Source of the DNA: Gracilibacillus kekensis | GTDB taxonomy: Bacteria > Bacillota > Bacilli > Bacillales > Amphibacillaceae | Direction: 5' to 3' | Assembly (NCBI RefSeq): GCF_900143085.1 | Contig: NZ_FRCZ01000001.1 | Location: 1,116,001-1,180,000, forward strand | Length of the DNA: 64,000 nucleotides | Shown: positions 44,781-53,707 of the stretch, piece after piece | How the letters are laid out: every line of letters starts with the position of its first letter | How positions within the stretch are numbered: position 1 is the first letter of the stretch | Notes under the pieces: model-generated | Told to the model about the DNA's origin: nothing | Databases searched by the model: none | Seen by the model: the letters and a program-made list of their open reading frames with translations, nothing else | Program-made: the position numbers and the translations under genes

Positions 44781-45055
44781 GGAGGGTTCGAGACCGGTGA
44801 AAAAGTCCGATTTACTTAAACAAAATTTTACACAGAAAAAATAAGGCTCTAGGATCGTTTCTAAACAACGTTTGGAAGACAGTGAGACATTTTATGTCCT
44901 TCTAAAAATCGTAATTTTTCAAGAACAACTACTTTTCACTGGTCCCGGAATGTTCTAGTGTTTCACTGTTCGTGGATGCTTCCATTTATAAAGAAAAGAG
45001 TATTTAAATATTTTTAACTTTATGAAACAGTAGAACCGTCCCCCATGTTTCATAG
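44781..45055. other. Spacer with a mini REP-flanked element
   Basis: 275 bases with no gene. 44947-45052 resembles a minimal mobile element: a half-decayed REP (TGTTCTAGTGTTTCA) on the left, about 60 bp of AT-rich DNA, and an inverted REP on the right. Confidence 0.55.
45023..45052. repeat. REP-like palindrome 5
   Basis: TGAAACAGTAGAACCGTCCC then CCATGTTTCA, with one extra C. It lies 3 nt beyond the stop of the gene ending at 45056. A truncated partner (GTTCTAGTGTTTCA) sits at 44952-44965. Confidence 0.85.
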
Positions 45056-45682
45056 TTAATTGTTTACAGCCAACCGGCCAAGTGGGCCGTTTTCAACGAT
45101 AATATCCTGGAGATCATATACTGAAATTGGAAACATCGGAAATCCGAAATAATAGGGGGTAAGTTCATATAGTTGGAAATAGATCAGAAGCGTTTTGTCC
45201 GCCATATAAAAGTCTTGATCAGGTCGAATACCCGTAAATTCACCCAAAAGTGGGATATCCCGCTGTTTTATTTGTTGAGCGACTAAATGTGAGAGTCTCT
45301 CCACATAAGCACTTCCCGGCTTAAATAAGTCACTCAGCTCACACTTCTTTTCTTTTTCCAAATCAAATGTGAGCGACTTGATAAATGTCATCCCATGTGC
45401 TGCCTGGTAGTGATACGTATAATTGGAAAGTGACAAGCTCAGTACCTGACGCTGATTGTTTTTCACTTCATATAATCCAATCATTTCTTCCACTTCTGTT
45501 GGCATATTCCCTATTTGTTCGTTGATCAGCTGTTGAGTTTGATCGATGATCGCATGATTAATCAACCTTTCCAATTGCTGATTGTGTAATGCTGTCACTT
45601 GGGGGTAAAAAACGGTTTTATTGGAACCGTCACTGATTTTATGTGTTTCTATATCGACTGGAAATGTATAAGGCATCATCAT
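45056..45682 (-). CDS. DUF3298/RsiV-like domain protein
   Basis: About 208 residues starting MMMPYTFPVDIETHKISDG at 45682; AGGAGG lies 6 nt before this ATG. The C-terminal half (LSDLFKPGSAYVERLSHLV, DFYMADKTLLIYFQLYELTP) matches the DUF3298 domain found after DUF4163 in RsiV and PdaC, a lysozyme-sensing or substrate-binding fold. No signal peptide is visible, which is unusual for the family. Function unknown. Confidence 0.7.
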   Translation of the reverse strand: MMMPYTFPVDIETHKISDGSNKTVFYPQVTALHNQQLERLINHAIIDQTQQLINEQIGNMPTEVEEMIGLYEVKNNQRQVLSLSLSNYTYHYQAAHGMTFIKSLTFDLEKEKKCELSDLFKPGSAYVERLSHLVAQQIKQRDIPLLGEFTGIRPDQDFYMADKTLLIYFQLYELTPYYFGFPMFPISVYDLQDIIVENGPLGRLAVNN

Positions 45683-45752
45683 CCATCCCCTCCTGTTTTT
45701 ACCCATTGTATTCTTAGAGGATGAAATGTGTGTAATTGCCTATATATCATTA

Positions 45753-46820
45753 CTACATAGACTTTATAGCCTTACAAGACTCCCTCTTAATAAGAGTAGC
45801 ATCTTCCTTTTCCACAATCCTGCGTTGTTGTTCCTGTTCAATCGATTCAATCAGAAGTGTGGTGGCTCTTTTTGCTATATCGGAAAAGGAAATCTCGATG
45901 GTTGTTAAGGCAGGATTTAGATAAGGTGAAAAAAAGGAATTATCAAATCCAATAATCGATATATCTTCTGGAATGCGTAGTCCTAGTTCATTAATTGCCT
46001 TATAGGCACCAATGGCCATCGTGTCATTACTCACAAAAATAGCTGTTGGAGGGTTGGGGCCACTCAATAGATGTTTTGCCCCATCGTACCCACTGTTCTC
46101 GGTGAAATCACCATGGTAAATAGCATCCTTATGCCTTTCGATTCCATGTTGTGTGAGCGTTTGTTCAAAGCCTTTCAATCTTTCGATGGCAGACAATTTT
46201 TTTAAGTTCCCAGTAATAATACCGAGAGAAGTATGGCCGAGTTCCAATAAGTACGATACTGCCTTGACACTACCTTCGTAGTTATCCGCATTTATATAAA
46301 TCGCATCGTGGTCGGTGTTATACACTTCACTCGTATCAATCATGGCAATTTTATGATTTTGTTCAATTAGATTAAATATCAGCTCATATTCTGCTTCCTG
46401 TGTCCCTACAAAAATGGCACCGTCTATTATTTTTTGATGAAAAATATTTTGTACTTTTTTTAAATCCTTTTTGGAGTAGGCAATCGAAACAAGGACATAA
46501 TAATCCATTTTATTCGCCTGGTCACTGACAGCGTTCACAACTGGAGAAAAAAATGGGTTATCATGGATGATCGTATCCTCTGTCGTTTTCACATGATGTG
46601 GCTCCTCATTATCGTTTATATCTAATAAAATGATGGCTATCATTTTATTTTTTACACCAGCTAAATTACGTGCGGAAGCATTGGGTGCATAGTTGTGTTC
46701 TTCGATGGCTTTCCACACCTTGTCTCTAGTTGCCTGGGGTATATCTGGATAATTATTAATTACTCTTGATATGGTACTTCTGGATAAGCCCAGAAGCTTT
46801 GCTAAGTCTTCACTGCGCAT
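45753..46820 (-). CDS. LacI-family regulator of the beta-glucan genes (probable)
   Basis: A 355-residue regulator: LAKLLGLSRSTISRVINNYP at the start with hinge and effector domain (ISIIGFDNSFFSPYLNP). GGTGGAG precedes the ATG. It is followed by a lichenase and a laminarinase on the same strand. A perfect palindrome TACTAACACG-style site upstream of the laminarinase (51560-51577) is a plausible target, which is inferred from its LacI-type symmetry. Confidence 0.87.
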   Translation of the reverse strand: MRSEDLAKLLGLSRSTISRVINNYPDIPQATRDKVWKAIEEHNYAPNASARNLAGVKNKMIAIILLDINDNEEPHHVKTTEDTIIHDNPFFSPVVNAVSDQANKMDYYVLVSIAYSKKDLKKVQNIFHQKIIDGAIFVGTQEAEYELIFNLIEQNHKIAMIDTSEVYNTDHDAIYINADNYEGSVKAVSYLLELGHTSLGIITGNLKKLSAIERLKGFEQTLTQHGIERHKDAIYHGDFTENSGYDGAKHLLSGPNPPTAIFVSNDTMAIGAYKAINELGLRIPEDISIIGFDNSFFSPYLNPALTTIEISFSDIAKRATTLLIESIEQEQQRRIVEKEDATLIKRESCKAIKSM

Positions 46821-46895
46821 ACATTCTCCACCTAATCATTACTATTTATCCCATTATATCAAAAAAGAGATCTTTATTTTTCTATTTTCTTAAAA

Positions 46896-46945
46896 GAGGC
46901 TGTCCAAAGATTATAAAAACCTCTTGGACAGCCTCCGTTTTTATT
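46896..46945. terminator. Terminator between the LacI and lichenase genes
   Basis: GAGGCTGTCCAA pairs with TTGGACAGCCTC around a 16-nt loop, with A/T tracts on both sides. It follows the lichenase stop on the minus strand. Confidence 0.8.
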
Positions 46946-46971
46946 TTTATCTAACATGTAGCTAACATTAC

Positions 46972-48099
46972 TTATTCGTTTTTAAACCAGAACTCACCAA
47001 GATTTGCAGCACCGCTGGTAGACACGATAAATATATCATGTGTTCCCTGTGCCGAAACATCTAATGACGGAGTGCCGCTCCATTGATAGGTGGACCAATC
47101 ACCAGTTGCAGGATAGTCTACCGTTCCAATAGTTTGTCCATTTGGATTGCCTATTCTAATATCAAAACTACCACTTTCCGGTGATGCATAGCTGACAGCG
47201 AAAGCATTATATCCTGTAGCTAAATCCACGTCATCAAATTTAATCCAATTACCAGAGTGAAAAGATCCTACGCCACATTCCCATGATGTTATTCCGCTTG
47301 AATCGGTAAAATCACATGCCTGTAACTGAAAATCCTGAGCAGGTGAAGGGGACTGGTTTCCGCTATTCGGTGTATATCGAACCCATTCATAAGAAGAATT
47401 GGCGTCTTCTCCATAATAAGGGCCTGCCCATTCATCAATACCGTGCGTATTCCATACATTCATCATGATTTTACTCGGGTTAGTCGGAATATTATCAGTA
47501 GCTGTAGCAACCAACTGACCGTTAACATACCAGCTAATATAGTCCTTTTGCCAATCAAAAGCATAGGTATTAAAGCTGTGGGCAGCATTAAAACCCAAAT
47601 CGTGCACTATTTCATTTCCTCCGACACCATTCGTGTAGTAATTGAATTGAACCTTGGACGTGTCGTTTCCGAGAAATTCAATATCAATCTCATCCCAAGG
47701 GGCCCCGTAAGATGGACCAGTGTATGTGAAGAAAGAAGAGATTACGCCCGATACATTTGCTGGCTTCATCGATACTTCGTACAAACCATACCCATAGAAA
47801 TCACTTGTCGCATACTCTGCACACTCATAGTTATATGGTGCTTCGTACGAATAATTGGTACGAAGAGATAATTCCATTTCTCCGCCATTAAAATTAACTC
47901 TGTTTGCACTCCAGTGACATCCGAAAAAAGGATCATCATTCCTCCAGCCATCCGAGATCTGCCAGTTTTGCCCATCATGGCTGTCAAAGGGATGATACTC
48001 GGCTAACACGGTTTGCGCATAAGTTACCATCGTAAAAGACATCATTAATAGCGTCAGAATTACCAGTCGAATCATACTTTTCACTCTAATTGTCATCAC
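46972..48099 (-). CDS. bglS: Secreted lichenase, endo-beta-1,3-1,4-glucanase (GH16), with C-terminal binding module
   Basis: A 375-residue enzyme. Signal peptide near IRLVILTLLMMSFTMVTYAQ, then a GH16 jelly roll close to B. subtilis lichenase: FTYTGPSYGAPWDEIDIEFL with catalytic Glu-x-Asp-x-Glu, and WDWQKDY-like YAFDWQKDYISWYVNGQ. Residues about 255-375 are a beta-sandwich, probably a family 6 type carbohydrate-binding module. It cleaves mixed-linkage beta-glucans outside the cell. The first M may be read from GTG or ATG, since SD AGGAG is close to both. Confidence 0.9.
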   Translation of the reverse strand: MMTIRVKSMIRLVILTLLMMSFTMVTYAQTVLAEYHPFDSHDGQNWQISDGWRNDDPFFGCHWSANRVNFNGGEMELSLRTNYSYEAPYNYECAEYATSDFYGYGLYEVSMKPANVSGVISSFFTYTGPSYGAPWDEIDIEFLGNDTSKVQFNYYTNGVGGNEIVHDLGFNAAHSFNTYAFDWQKDYISWYVNGQLVATATDNIPTNPSKIMMNVWNTHGIDEWAGPYYGEDANSSYEWVRYTPNSGNQSPSPAQDFQLQACDFTDSSGITSWECGVGSFHSGNWIKFDDVDLATGYNAFAVSYASPESGSFDIRIGNPNGQTIGTVDYPATGDWSTYQWSGTPSLDVSAQGTHDIFIVSTSGAANLGEFWFKNE

Positions 48100-48128
48100 T
48101 CCTAATTAAGATTTGAATGATCTTGCTA

Positions 48129-51100
48129 CTATTTATCTGTTACTTTTTTTCTTGATCTAACGTAAAAGAAAACACCAGCTGCAAGCACTAATAGACCAAT
48201 TAATAGATAGTTATATAGCGAAGTCGCTGTATTTGGTAAGGTCTCACTGTCATTATCATTAGAGCCTTGAGTGTCTCCAGCTTCCGTTTCTTCACTATCT
48301 TCGTCTGTTTCTGACCCGGCGTTACTCGTTTTATCTGTCTCTGGATCTTCAGTTACTGGGTCCTCTGTGCCCGGATTCTCTGCTTCTGGATCTTCTGTAA
48401 CTGGCTCCTCTGTATCTTCCACTTCAAATACTCCATAAATACTAAAGTGTGATACTTCAGCAACTACTCTTTTGTTATCTTTGTCATATGAAGCAGGTTG
48501 AATGACCTCGTCTGTTTTCTCTCCATCATCATTAATATAGATTACTTTTAAGTTATCCCAATTTGATATCTTAGATGGATCCACTGTGAATGTAAGTGTA
48601 ATCGGTTCATCAAAATCAATCGCTTCTCCATTTGAAGTTAATCGGAAATCATACAATTCACTGACGGCATCCGAATTATTCGTTTTCACTTCGTCGGATA
48701 CATCACCAAATTCGAATGTGATATCCTCTCCGGTTTGTAACGTACTTACTGGTACTGTAGCTGTAACTCCTTGATACGTAAATTCAATCGTGGCATTTTC
48801 ATCTAGTTGATCGATGACCTCTCTACTTACCACTGTCTTTTTGGTTGCTGTATTTGTTTTGTAGACGTGATCAACCAATTCTAACTCATTCACATCCGTA
48901 ATTACGGATTCCTCTGGATTTGGTTCGTCTGTATCTTCGTCCTCATCTTCTACCTTTTTCAATAAAACATTGTCAATAACTACGTCATGTGCTTCTAATG
49001 GGGTTAACCCCTCTTCATCTTTCCCTAACGCAAAACCGAATTTAGCTGCAACGTCGGTTGGTTCGGTCATATCAAAAGTGAACGTGTACGTTTCCAATGT
49101 GTCTGTTAAGGATACCGTTTGGTCAAAATAGCCTGTCCAATCGTTATCTTCTTCTCCATTATGTTGGATTTGCAAACGTAAAGGTCGATCAACGGTTGAT
49201 TTTGCATCAAAGGATACTTCATATGTCGCATCTTGTTCGATTTCAACTCCCTGTTGAAATAATTGAATATTCCAATCGGCACTTCCGATATCTGTAATTG
49301 CTGCTTGTCCTTGTCCTTCTTCATCTACTGAAAAACTTGCCTTACCAGGATTATAGGCTTCGGCACTCCAATTAGCGAGTCCATCAAAGATCCCATTTTT
49401 AATAAGATTACCCTCTACCTGTTCTAATGGCTGTTTTTTCAAAAATACATTATCAATATAGACATCGCTTTCATTACCGCCCATATTAAAGTAGAGCTCA
49501 GCATTATTATCGTGTTCTGCCTCCATCGTAAAATCTACGGTATGTGCTTCGGTATTGGAGGTTAACGTAATCGTTTCCTCATGAACTACTTCCGTGTCCG
49601 CGTTCTTAAAAGCTACTTGAATATCTCTTGTTGTTTCTGCACTTGCATCAAACGTCAATTGATACTGTCTACCGTTTTCTAATCGGAAGCCGCTTTGCGC
49701 TAACTGTACAGAACTTGCATTGTCACCACCATCGCTAATGCGAGTCTCAAATCTTCTTTCGTTTACTGCACTTCCAATATATTTCGTTGCCTCTGCCGTT
49801 TGATCGGTGGTGAATTCCCAATATCCCATTCTTTCCGCACCCTGATCAAACGTTCCATTATAGATATGGTTACCAGTTGGAAGTGGATCTCTTACTGTTT
49901 CTGAAGGATCAACCGGTTCTGGATCTGCAATTTTTTCTAGCCTGACATCATCAAAAGAAATACTACTGTCGTTTAGTCCCATATTAAATTCATACCGGGC
50001 TTTTACATCTGTTGCATGTTCCATGGTAAACTCAAATTCATACTCTTCCCAAGTAGGCGTTATCGTGAATGGATCTTGACCAGCATAATCGACCCAGCTG
50101 CGATCTCCATCTGCACCGATTTTTACTTTTAAAGGCCTTTCTGCTTCTGCCTTTGCTTTAAAGGAAGCTTTATACCTCGCTCCTTTTTCCAGGTGTATAG
50201 GAGCTTGAAGTAACTGTACACCATGTTCAACATCCCCACCTGATTCAATCTCTACATCTAATGCATCATTATTCACAGCAAGACTAGCATTAGCACTACT
50301 ATCCTGTAAAAATGTCCAATAATCCGTATTCGGAACTCCTTCTACACCGTCTACCTCAGGGTCATCTGTGTCAAAGCTCCCATTATACACGTAGTTGCCA
50401 TCTTCAAGAGGTTCTCTCACTTGGTCTTCCTCTTCATTAATCGGCTTTTCATGAATTGGGTATTCATCTTTCTCATAAACTCTTACATAATCGACAGCCA
50501 TTTGTTGTGGAAAAACGGTTGTTTCATCTGGGTTTCCAGGCCAGCCCCCACCAACGGAAATATTCATAATTAAGAAGAAATCTTGATCGAACGGAGCTGG
50601 GTACGTATATTCATCCGCATTGTCATTGTGTTTGGTAAACCAGTCATTGGCAGTATGGTATAATTCACCATCGATATACCATCGAATTTCCCCTGGCTCC
50701 CATTCAATACTGTACACATGATAATCGTCACCAAAGCTTTGTCCATCAGGTAATGTGTACGTGCCTTGAATTTGTTGGTGCGGTTCACCAAAGTGGACCG
50801 TTCCATGTACAGTATCTGGTTCATGTCCTAACAATTCCATAATATCGATTTCACCACTTACTGGCCATGTGCCATAAAATGGTTCATCCTCTGGCATCAT
50901 CCAAATAGCTGGCCAAATCCCTTGCCCAGTAGGCATTTTTGCTCTTACTTCCACTTTCCCATATGTCCAGTTTTGTTTGCCTTTGGTAATGAGTTTCGCA
51001 GAAGAGTAGTCATATGTTTGCCCATCTTCCTCTGTGATCTCTTCTTCCCTCGCTTCAAGGATTAGAGATCCATCTTCAATAAAAGCATTATTTTCTGTAT

Positions 51101-51320
51101 AAGATTGTATTTCCCCGTTCCATCTACCATTTGTAGGTACATCATAACTCCAGTTATCCATATTTATTTCGTTACCATCAAACTCGTCAGACCACCGTAA
51201 TTTCCAGTCGTCGGAATTAGTTTCGGCAGTATTAGCGGAAACACTACCGATAAAGCTAAAATTAGAACCAATAAGAATAACCGCTAGTAAAACAATGCTG
51301 ATTTTTTTAAACTTCATCAT
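48129..51320 (-). CDS. Wall-anchored laminarinase, endo-beta-1,3-glucanase (GH16) with multiple binding modules
   Basis: A 1063-residue surface enzyme. Signal peptide at residues 1-29. GH16 catalytic domain follows (DEFDGNEIN, EIDIMELLGHEPDTVHGTVH with the catalytic Glu-x-Asp-x-x-Glu, WEPGEIRWYIDGELY). Three 150-residue carbohydrate-binding modules of CBM4/9 type come next (each with YNGSFDTDD- or NGTFDQGAE-like starts and DDVRLEKI ends), then a Ser-rich linker and a sorting signal LPNTA with a hydrophobic helix and KK tail. It would degrade laminarin or fungal and algal beta-glucan at the cell surface. AGGAGG is 8 nt before the ATG. Confidence 0.9.
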   Translation of the reverse strand: MMKFKKISIVLLAVILIGSNFSFIGSVSANTAETNSDDWKLRWSDEFDGNEINMDNWSYDVPTNGRWNGEIQSYTENNAFIEDGSLILEAREEEITEEDGQTYDYSSAKLITKGKQNWTYGKVEVRAKMPTGQGIWPAIWMMPEDEPFYGTWPVSGEIDIMELLGHEPDTVHGTVHFGEPHQQIQGTYTLPDGQSFGDDYHVYSIEWEPGEIRWYIDGELYHTANDWFTKHNDNADEYTYPAPFDQDFFLIMNISVGGGWPGNPDETTVFPQQMAVDYVRVYEKDEYPIHEKPINEEEDQVREPLEDGNYVYNGSFDTDDPEVDGVEGVPNTDYWTFLQDSSANASLAVNNDALDVEIESGGDVEHGVQLLQAPIHLEKGARYKASFKAKAEAERPLKVKIGADGDRSWVDYAGQDPFTITPTWEEYEFEFTMEHATDVKARYEFNMGLNDSSISFDDVRLEKIADPEPVDPSETVRDPLPTGNHIYNGTFDQGAERMGYWEFTTDQTAEATKYIGSAVNERRFETRISDGGDNASSVQLAQSGFRLENGRQYQLTFDASAETTRDIQVAFKNADTEVVHEETITLTSNTEAHTVDFTMEAEHDNNAELYFNMGGNESDVYIDNVFLKKQPLEQVEGNLIKNGIFDGLANWSAEAYNPGKASFSVDEEGQGQAAITDIGSADWNIQLFQQGVEIEQDATYEVSFDAKSTVDRPLRLQIQHNGEEDNDWTGYFDQTVSLTDTLETYTFTFDMTEPTDVAAKFGFALGKDEEGLTPLEAHDVVIDNVLLKKVEDEDEDTDEPNPEESVITDVNELELVDHVYKTNTATKKTVVSREVIDQLDENATIEFTYQGVTATVPVSTLQTGEDITFEFGDVSDEVKTNNSDAVSELYDFRLTSNGEAIDFDEPITLTFTVDPSKISNWDNLKVIYINDDGEKTDEVIQPASYDKDNKRVVAEVSHFSIYGVFEVEDTEEPVTEDPEAENPGTEDPVTEDPETDKTSNAGSETDEDSEETEAGDTQGSNDNDSETLPNTATSLYNYLLIGLLVLAAGVFFYVRSRKKVTDK

Positions 51321-51559
51321 TAACCTATCCTCCTAATAATTTACTAACGTATTATCAATGCAGATTGTGAAAACCCATCACCTCCTTAAATGGCATATTT
51401 TAAAAATGGTTTTATTAATGGATTATTGGCTTTAGAAATATCAGGCATTTTGTATTTTCAGAGGTTGTCGCTATTTGCTTGGAGTTCTCAGAAGTAATTA
51501 TTTGATATTTTTTTAAAAAAGTGTAGTTCACTCATATGTCTTTTTATTTACTAACAAAC

Positions 51560-51577
51560 TACTAACACGTGTTAGTA
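51560..51577. promoter_or_regulatory. LacI-type operator upstream of the laminarinase gene
   Basis: Perfect 18-bp palindrome, half TACTAACAC, centred on CG at 51568/51569. Two further ACTAAC half-sites occur nearby. It is a candidate target of the LacI regulator at 45753-46820. Confidence 0.65.
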
Positions 51578-51605
51578 AATGAGTAACAAAAAAACGTTTT
51601 ACACA

Positions 51606-51620
51606 AGGAAAACGGTTTCA
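51606..51620. promoter_or_regulatory. Candidate cre (CcpA) site
   Basis: AGGAAAACGGTTTCA fits the consensus WTGNAANCGNWNNCW at 14 of 15 positions. Carbon-catabolite control of beta-glucan use would be expected. Confidence 0.5.
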
Positions 51621-51887
51621 CTAATGATATTAAACTATTACTTAAACAATTTCAATCTTTTTATGAAAAATTCATCTCTATTTTAAAAAACTCGTTCACT
51701 AATTGGAGTGTATCTGGACAAAGTCTGAGAACATTATTGTCGCTTTATGTAATAGATCAAGCGCATCACTTATTCTCTCATGAGAAAGTGTTTTTAAAAA
51801 AACTTAATTTGCACTTCATTTTTTTATACTTATGACATATAATATATCTAAATGATATATATCAACTAGATAGGATGATTTTAATTC

Positions 51888-52427
51888 ATGAAGGAATACA
51901 ATAATACGACTTACGCAATTTTGGGAATTCTTACAACAGGATGCAAATCAGGATATGCCATAAAGCAGCTTATGGATCAAAGTCTTACCCACTTCTGGAA
52001 GATCAGCTATGGGCAGATTTATCCTACATTGAAACAACTTACTGCGAATGAACTTGTTACAGTTACAAATACTCAGCAAGATGGAAAGCCTGACAGAAAG
52101 GAGTACGACCTTACCCCAAAAGGATTGAATGCATTAAAGAATTGGCTCTCACAACCAATTGAACAAATTCCAGTGGAACGAAATGAAGTGCTGCTAAAAT
52201 TGTTTTTCGGTAAACACCAGTCTACAGAGCAAAATCGTATGCAATTAGAAGACTACAAACGCAAGCTGGAAGAACGTCTGCAGACCTATCATGCTATCGC
52301 CCATTCTATTCAGACACATCATGAAAACGATCCGAATGCACAGTATTGGCTATTTACATTGGACTATGGAAAGCGAACTACCGTTGCCGCAATTGACTGG
52401 TGCGAAGCGACGATAAAAGCGATCTAA
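51888..52427 (+). CDS. PadR-family transcriptional regulator
   Basis: A 179-residue regulator: NTTYAILGILTTGCKSGYAI, LTHFWKISYGQIYPTLKQL and DGKPDRKEYDLTPKGL, the PadR winged helix, with a C-terminal dimerisation region. It is followed 14 nt later by a DUF4188 protein gene, which may be its target. Ligand unknown. Confidence 0.9.
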   Translation: MKEYNNTTYAILGILTTGCKSGYAIKQLMDQSLTHFWKISYGQIYPTLKQLTANELVTVTNTQQDGKPDRKEYDLTPKGLNALKNWLSQPIEQIPVERNEVLLKLFFGKHQSTEQNRMQLEDYKRKLEERLQTYHAIAHSIQTHHENDPNAQYWLFTLDYGKRTTVAAIDWCEATIKAI

Positions 52428-52441
52428 AGGAGGAGTCGAAA

Positions 52442-52915
52442 ATGAGTAAGGAAATTTTCAGTGGCAGGTTTACGACAAAAAATGAACAAGACCTCGTTGT
52501 TTTTCTGATTGGGATGCGCATTAACAAGCGATGGGCTGTCCATAAATGGGGCCCTGTTTTTAATGCAATGCCTTCCATGATTAAAGAGCTTTATACAAAC
52601 AAGACGGAGCTTGGATTTCTATCGATGGAGAGCTTTTTTGGACTTCGTACAACAGTGATGATTCAATATTGGCGCTCAACCGAAGAGCTGCTTGCCTATG
52701 CAAAAGGGAGTAACCACCTAAAGGCCTGGAAAAACTTTAATCAAAAAGTTGGTGACAATCCAGCAGTTGGCATTTACCATGAAACATATAAAGTAAAACA
52801 AGGGCAGTATGAATCAATTTATGGAAACATGCCACAATACGGTTTAGCAAAAGCCATGGAACATATTCCAGTTCGTCATGACAAAAGATCAGCACGTAAA
52901 CGGCTCGCTGAGTGA
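52442..52915 (+). CDS. DUF4188 (monooxygenase-like) protein
   Basis: 157 residues from the ATG at 52442 (AAAGGAGGAG 5 nt upstream); an earlier ATG lies within the PadR end. Motifs VVFLIGMRINKRWAVHKW, SFFGLRTTVMIQYWRSTEEL and AVGIYHETYKV fit DUF4188, a ferredoxin-like dimeric fold related to heme-binding or aldoxime-handling proteins. Its TGA stop is the first triplet of the REP-like palindrome at 52913. Likely made under PadR control. Confidence 0.82.
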   Translation: MSKEIFSGRFTTKNEQDLVVFLIGMRINKRWAVHKWGPVFNAMPSMIKELYTNKTELGFLSMESFFGLRTTVMIQYWRSTEELLAYAKGSNHLKAWKNFNQKVGDNPAVGIYHETYKVKQGQYESIYGNMPQYGLAKAMEHIPVRHDKRSARKRLAE

Positions 52916-52941
52916 AACATAGGGACGGTTCTAGTGTTTCA
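52913..52941. repeat. REP-like palindrome 6 (left end of intact HEAT unit)
   Basis: TGAAACATAGGGACGGTTCT through GTGTTTCA. The first TGA is the stop codon of the DUF4188 gene. The inverted partner is at 53596-53624. Confidence 0.88.
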
Positions 52942-53001
52942 CTCTTTGTGATTGAAGTTTACCGTTTTACTCGCAAATCTATAGAACATGAGGTGAAGTA
53001 T

Positions 53002-53547
53002 ATGGATAATCAAATGGAGTTGGAATTCGAAAAATCAAAATCAGGCAGTAAAGATGAACGATATGAAGCCTATCAAACCATTTTAAATGCTACGGAACAA
53101 AAAGTAGATTGGGCGTATGAGGTATGGAATCAACTGGTAGAGGATTTAGCTCATAAAGATAGCCATCAGCGTTCTCGTGCAGCACAATACTTAGCTAATT
53201 TAGCAAAAAGTGACCCAGAAATGAGAATGATGAAGGATTTCCCTAAGTTGTGGGAAGTTACTTACGATAAAAAATTCGTAACTGCTAGACACAGTTTGCA
53301 ATCTATTTGGAAAGTCGCAATTGCTGGACCGTCTCAAAAAGAAATGGTGATGGCGTATATGGTGGACCGTTTTGAAAATGGAACTGAGGAAAAAAACTAT
53401 ACATTAATTCGTAATGACATCCTGCAAAACATGAAAAATATCTATGACTATTCTAATGATGAAAGCATTAAACAAACCGCTCTAAATTTAATAGATACAG
53501 TTGACGATGATAAGTACAGAAAAAAGTATATGAAAATTTGGAAATAA
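53002..53547 (+). CDS. HEAT-repeat-like helical protein carried by a REP-flanked unit
   Basis: 181 residues from the ATG at 53002; GAGGTGAAG is 3 nt before it. An earlier ATG at 52912 would lie in the REP and is not credible. The protein is helical with paired short helices (QRSRAAQYLANLAKSDPE; ARHSLQSIWKVAIAG; ESIKQTALNLIDTVDD), as in HEAT or adaptin-like repeats. No enzyme motif. A hairpin follows, then an inverted REP. Decayed copies of the gene occur at 32577 and 62580. Its role in moving the unit is unknown. Confidence 0.6.
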   Translation: MDNQMELEFEKSKSGSKDERYEAYQTILNATEQKVDWAYEVWNQLVEDLAHKDSHQRSRAAQYLANLAKSDPEMRMMKDFPKLWEVTYDKKFVTARHSLQSIWKVAIAGPSQKEMVMAYMVDRFENGTEEKNYTLIRNDILQNMKNIYDYSNDESIKQTALNLIDTVDDDKYRKKYMKIWK

Positions 53548-53565
53548 GTCAATTATTTATAAAGT

Positions 53566-53595
53566 AAGCTGAAGACACAAAAGTCTTCAGCTTTT
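53566..53595 (+). terminator. Hairpin at the 3' end of the HEAT unit
   Basis: AAGCTGAAGAC pairs with GTCTTCAGCTT around ACAAAA and is followed by TTT. The same hairpin precedes the REP at 32882, 55531 and 62799, marking the conserved end of the unit. Confidence 0.8.
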
Positions 53596-53624
53596 TGAAA
53601 CAGTAGAACCGTCCCCATGTTTCA
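53596..53624. repeat. REP-like palindrome 7 (right end of intact HEAT unit)
   Basis: TGAAACAGTAGAACCGTCCC through ATGTTTCA, inverted relative to 52913-52941. The two define a 712-bp unit. Confidence 0.88.
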
Positions 53625-53707
53625 GCTGGTTAATTCCCTTCCCCATGCACACTAACCCATTTCAAATACATAAGATATACAGACTATTCAACTTAGGGAG
53701 GATAACG

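Larger units (their letters stand above)
51321..51887. other. Regulatory region of the laminarinase and PadR genes
   Basis: 567 bases. Holds a LacI-type palindrome (51560-51577), a cre-like site (51606-51620) and several ACTAAC half-sites (about 51340 and 51550). The part 51620-51887 has no clear feature besides the AGGATGA before the PadR ATG. Confidence 0.55.

Noticed and set aside
52912-53001. 30 extra N-terminal residues of the HEAT-like protein
   Set aside because: They would be coded by the REP palindrome and overlap the DUF4188 stop; the ATG at 53002 has a ribosome site.
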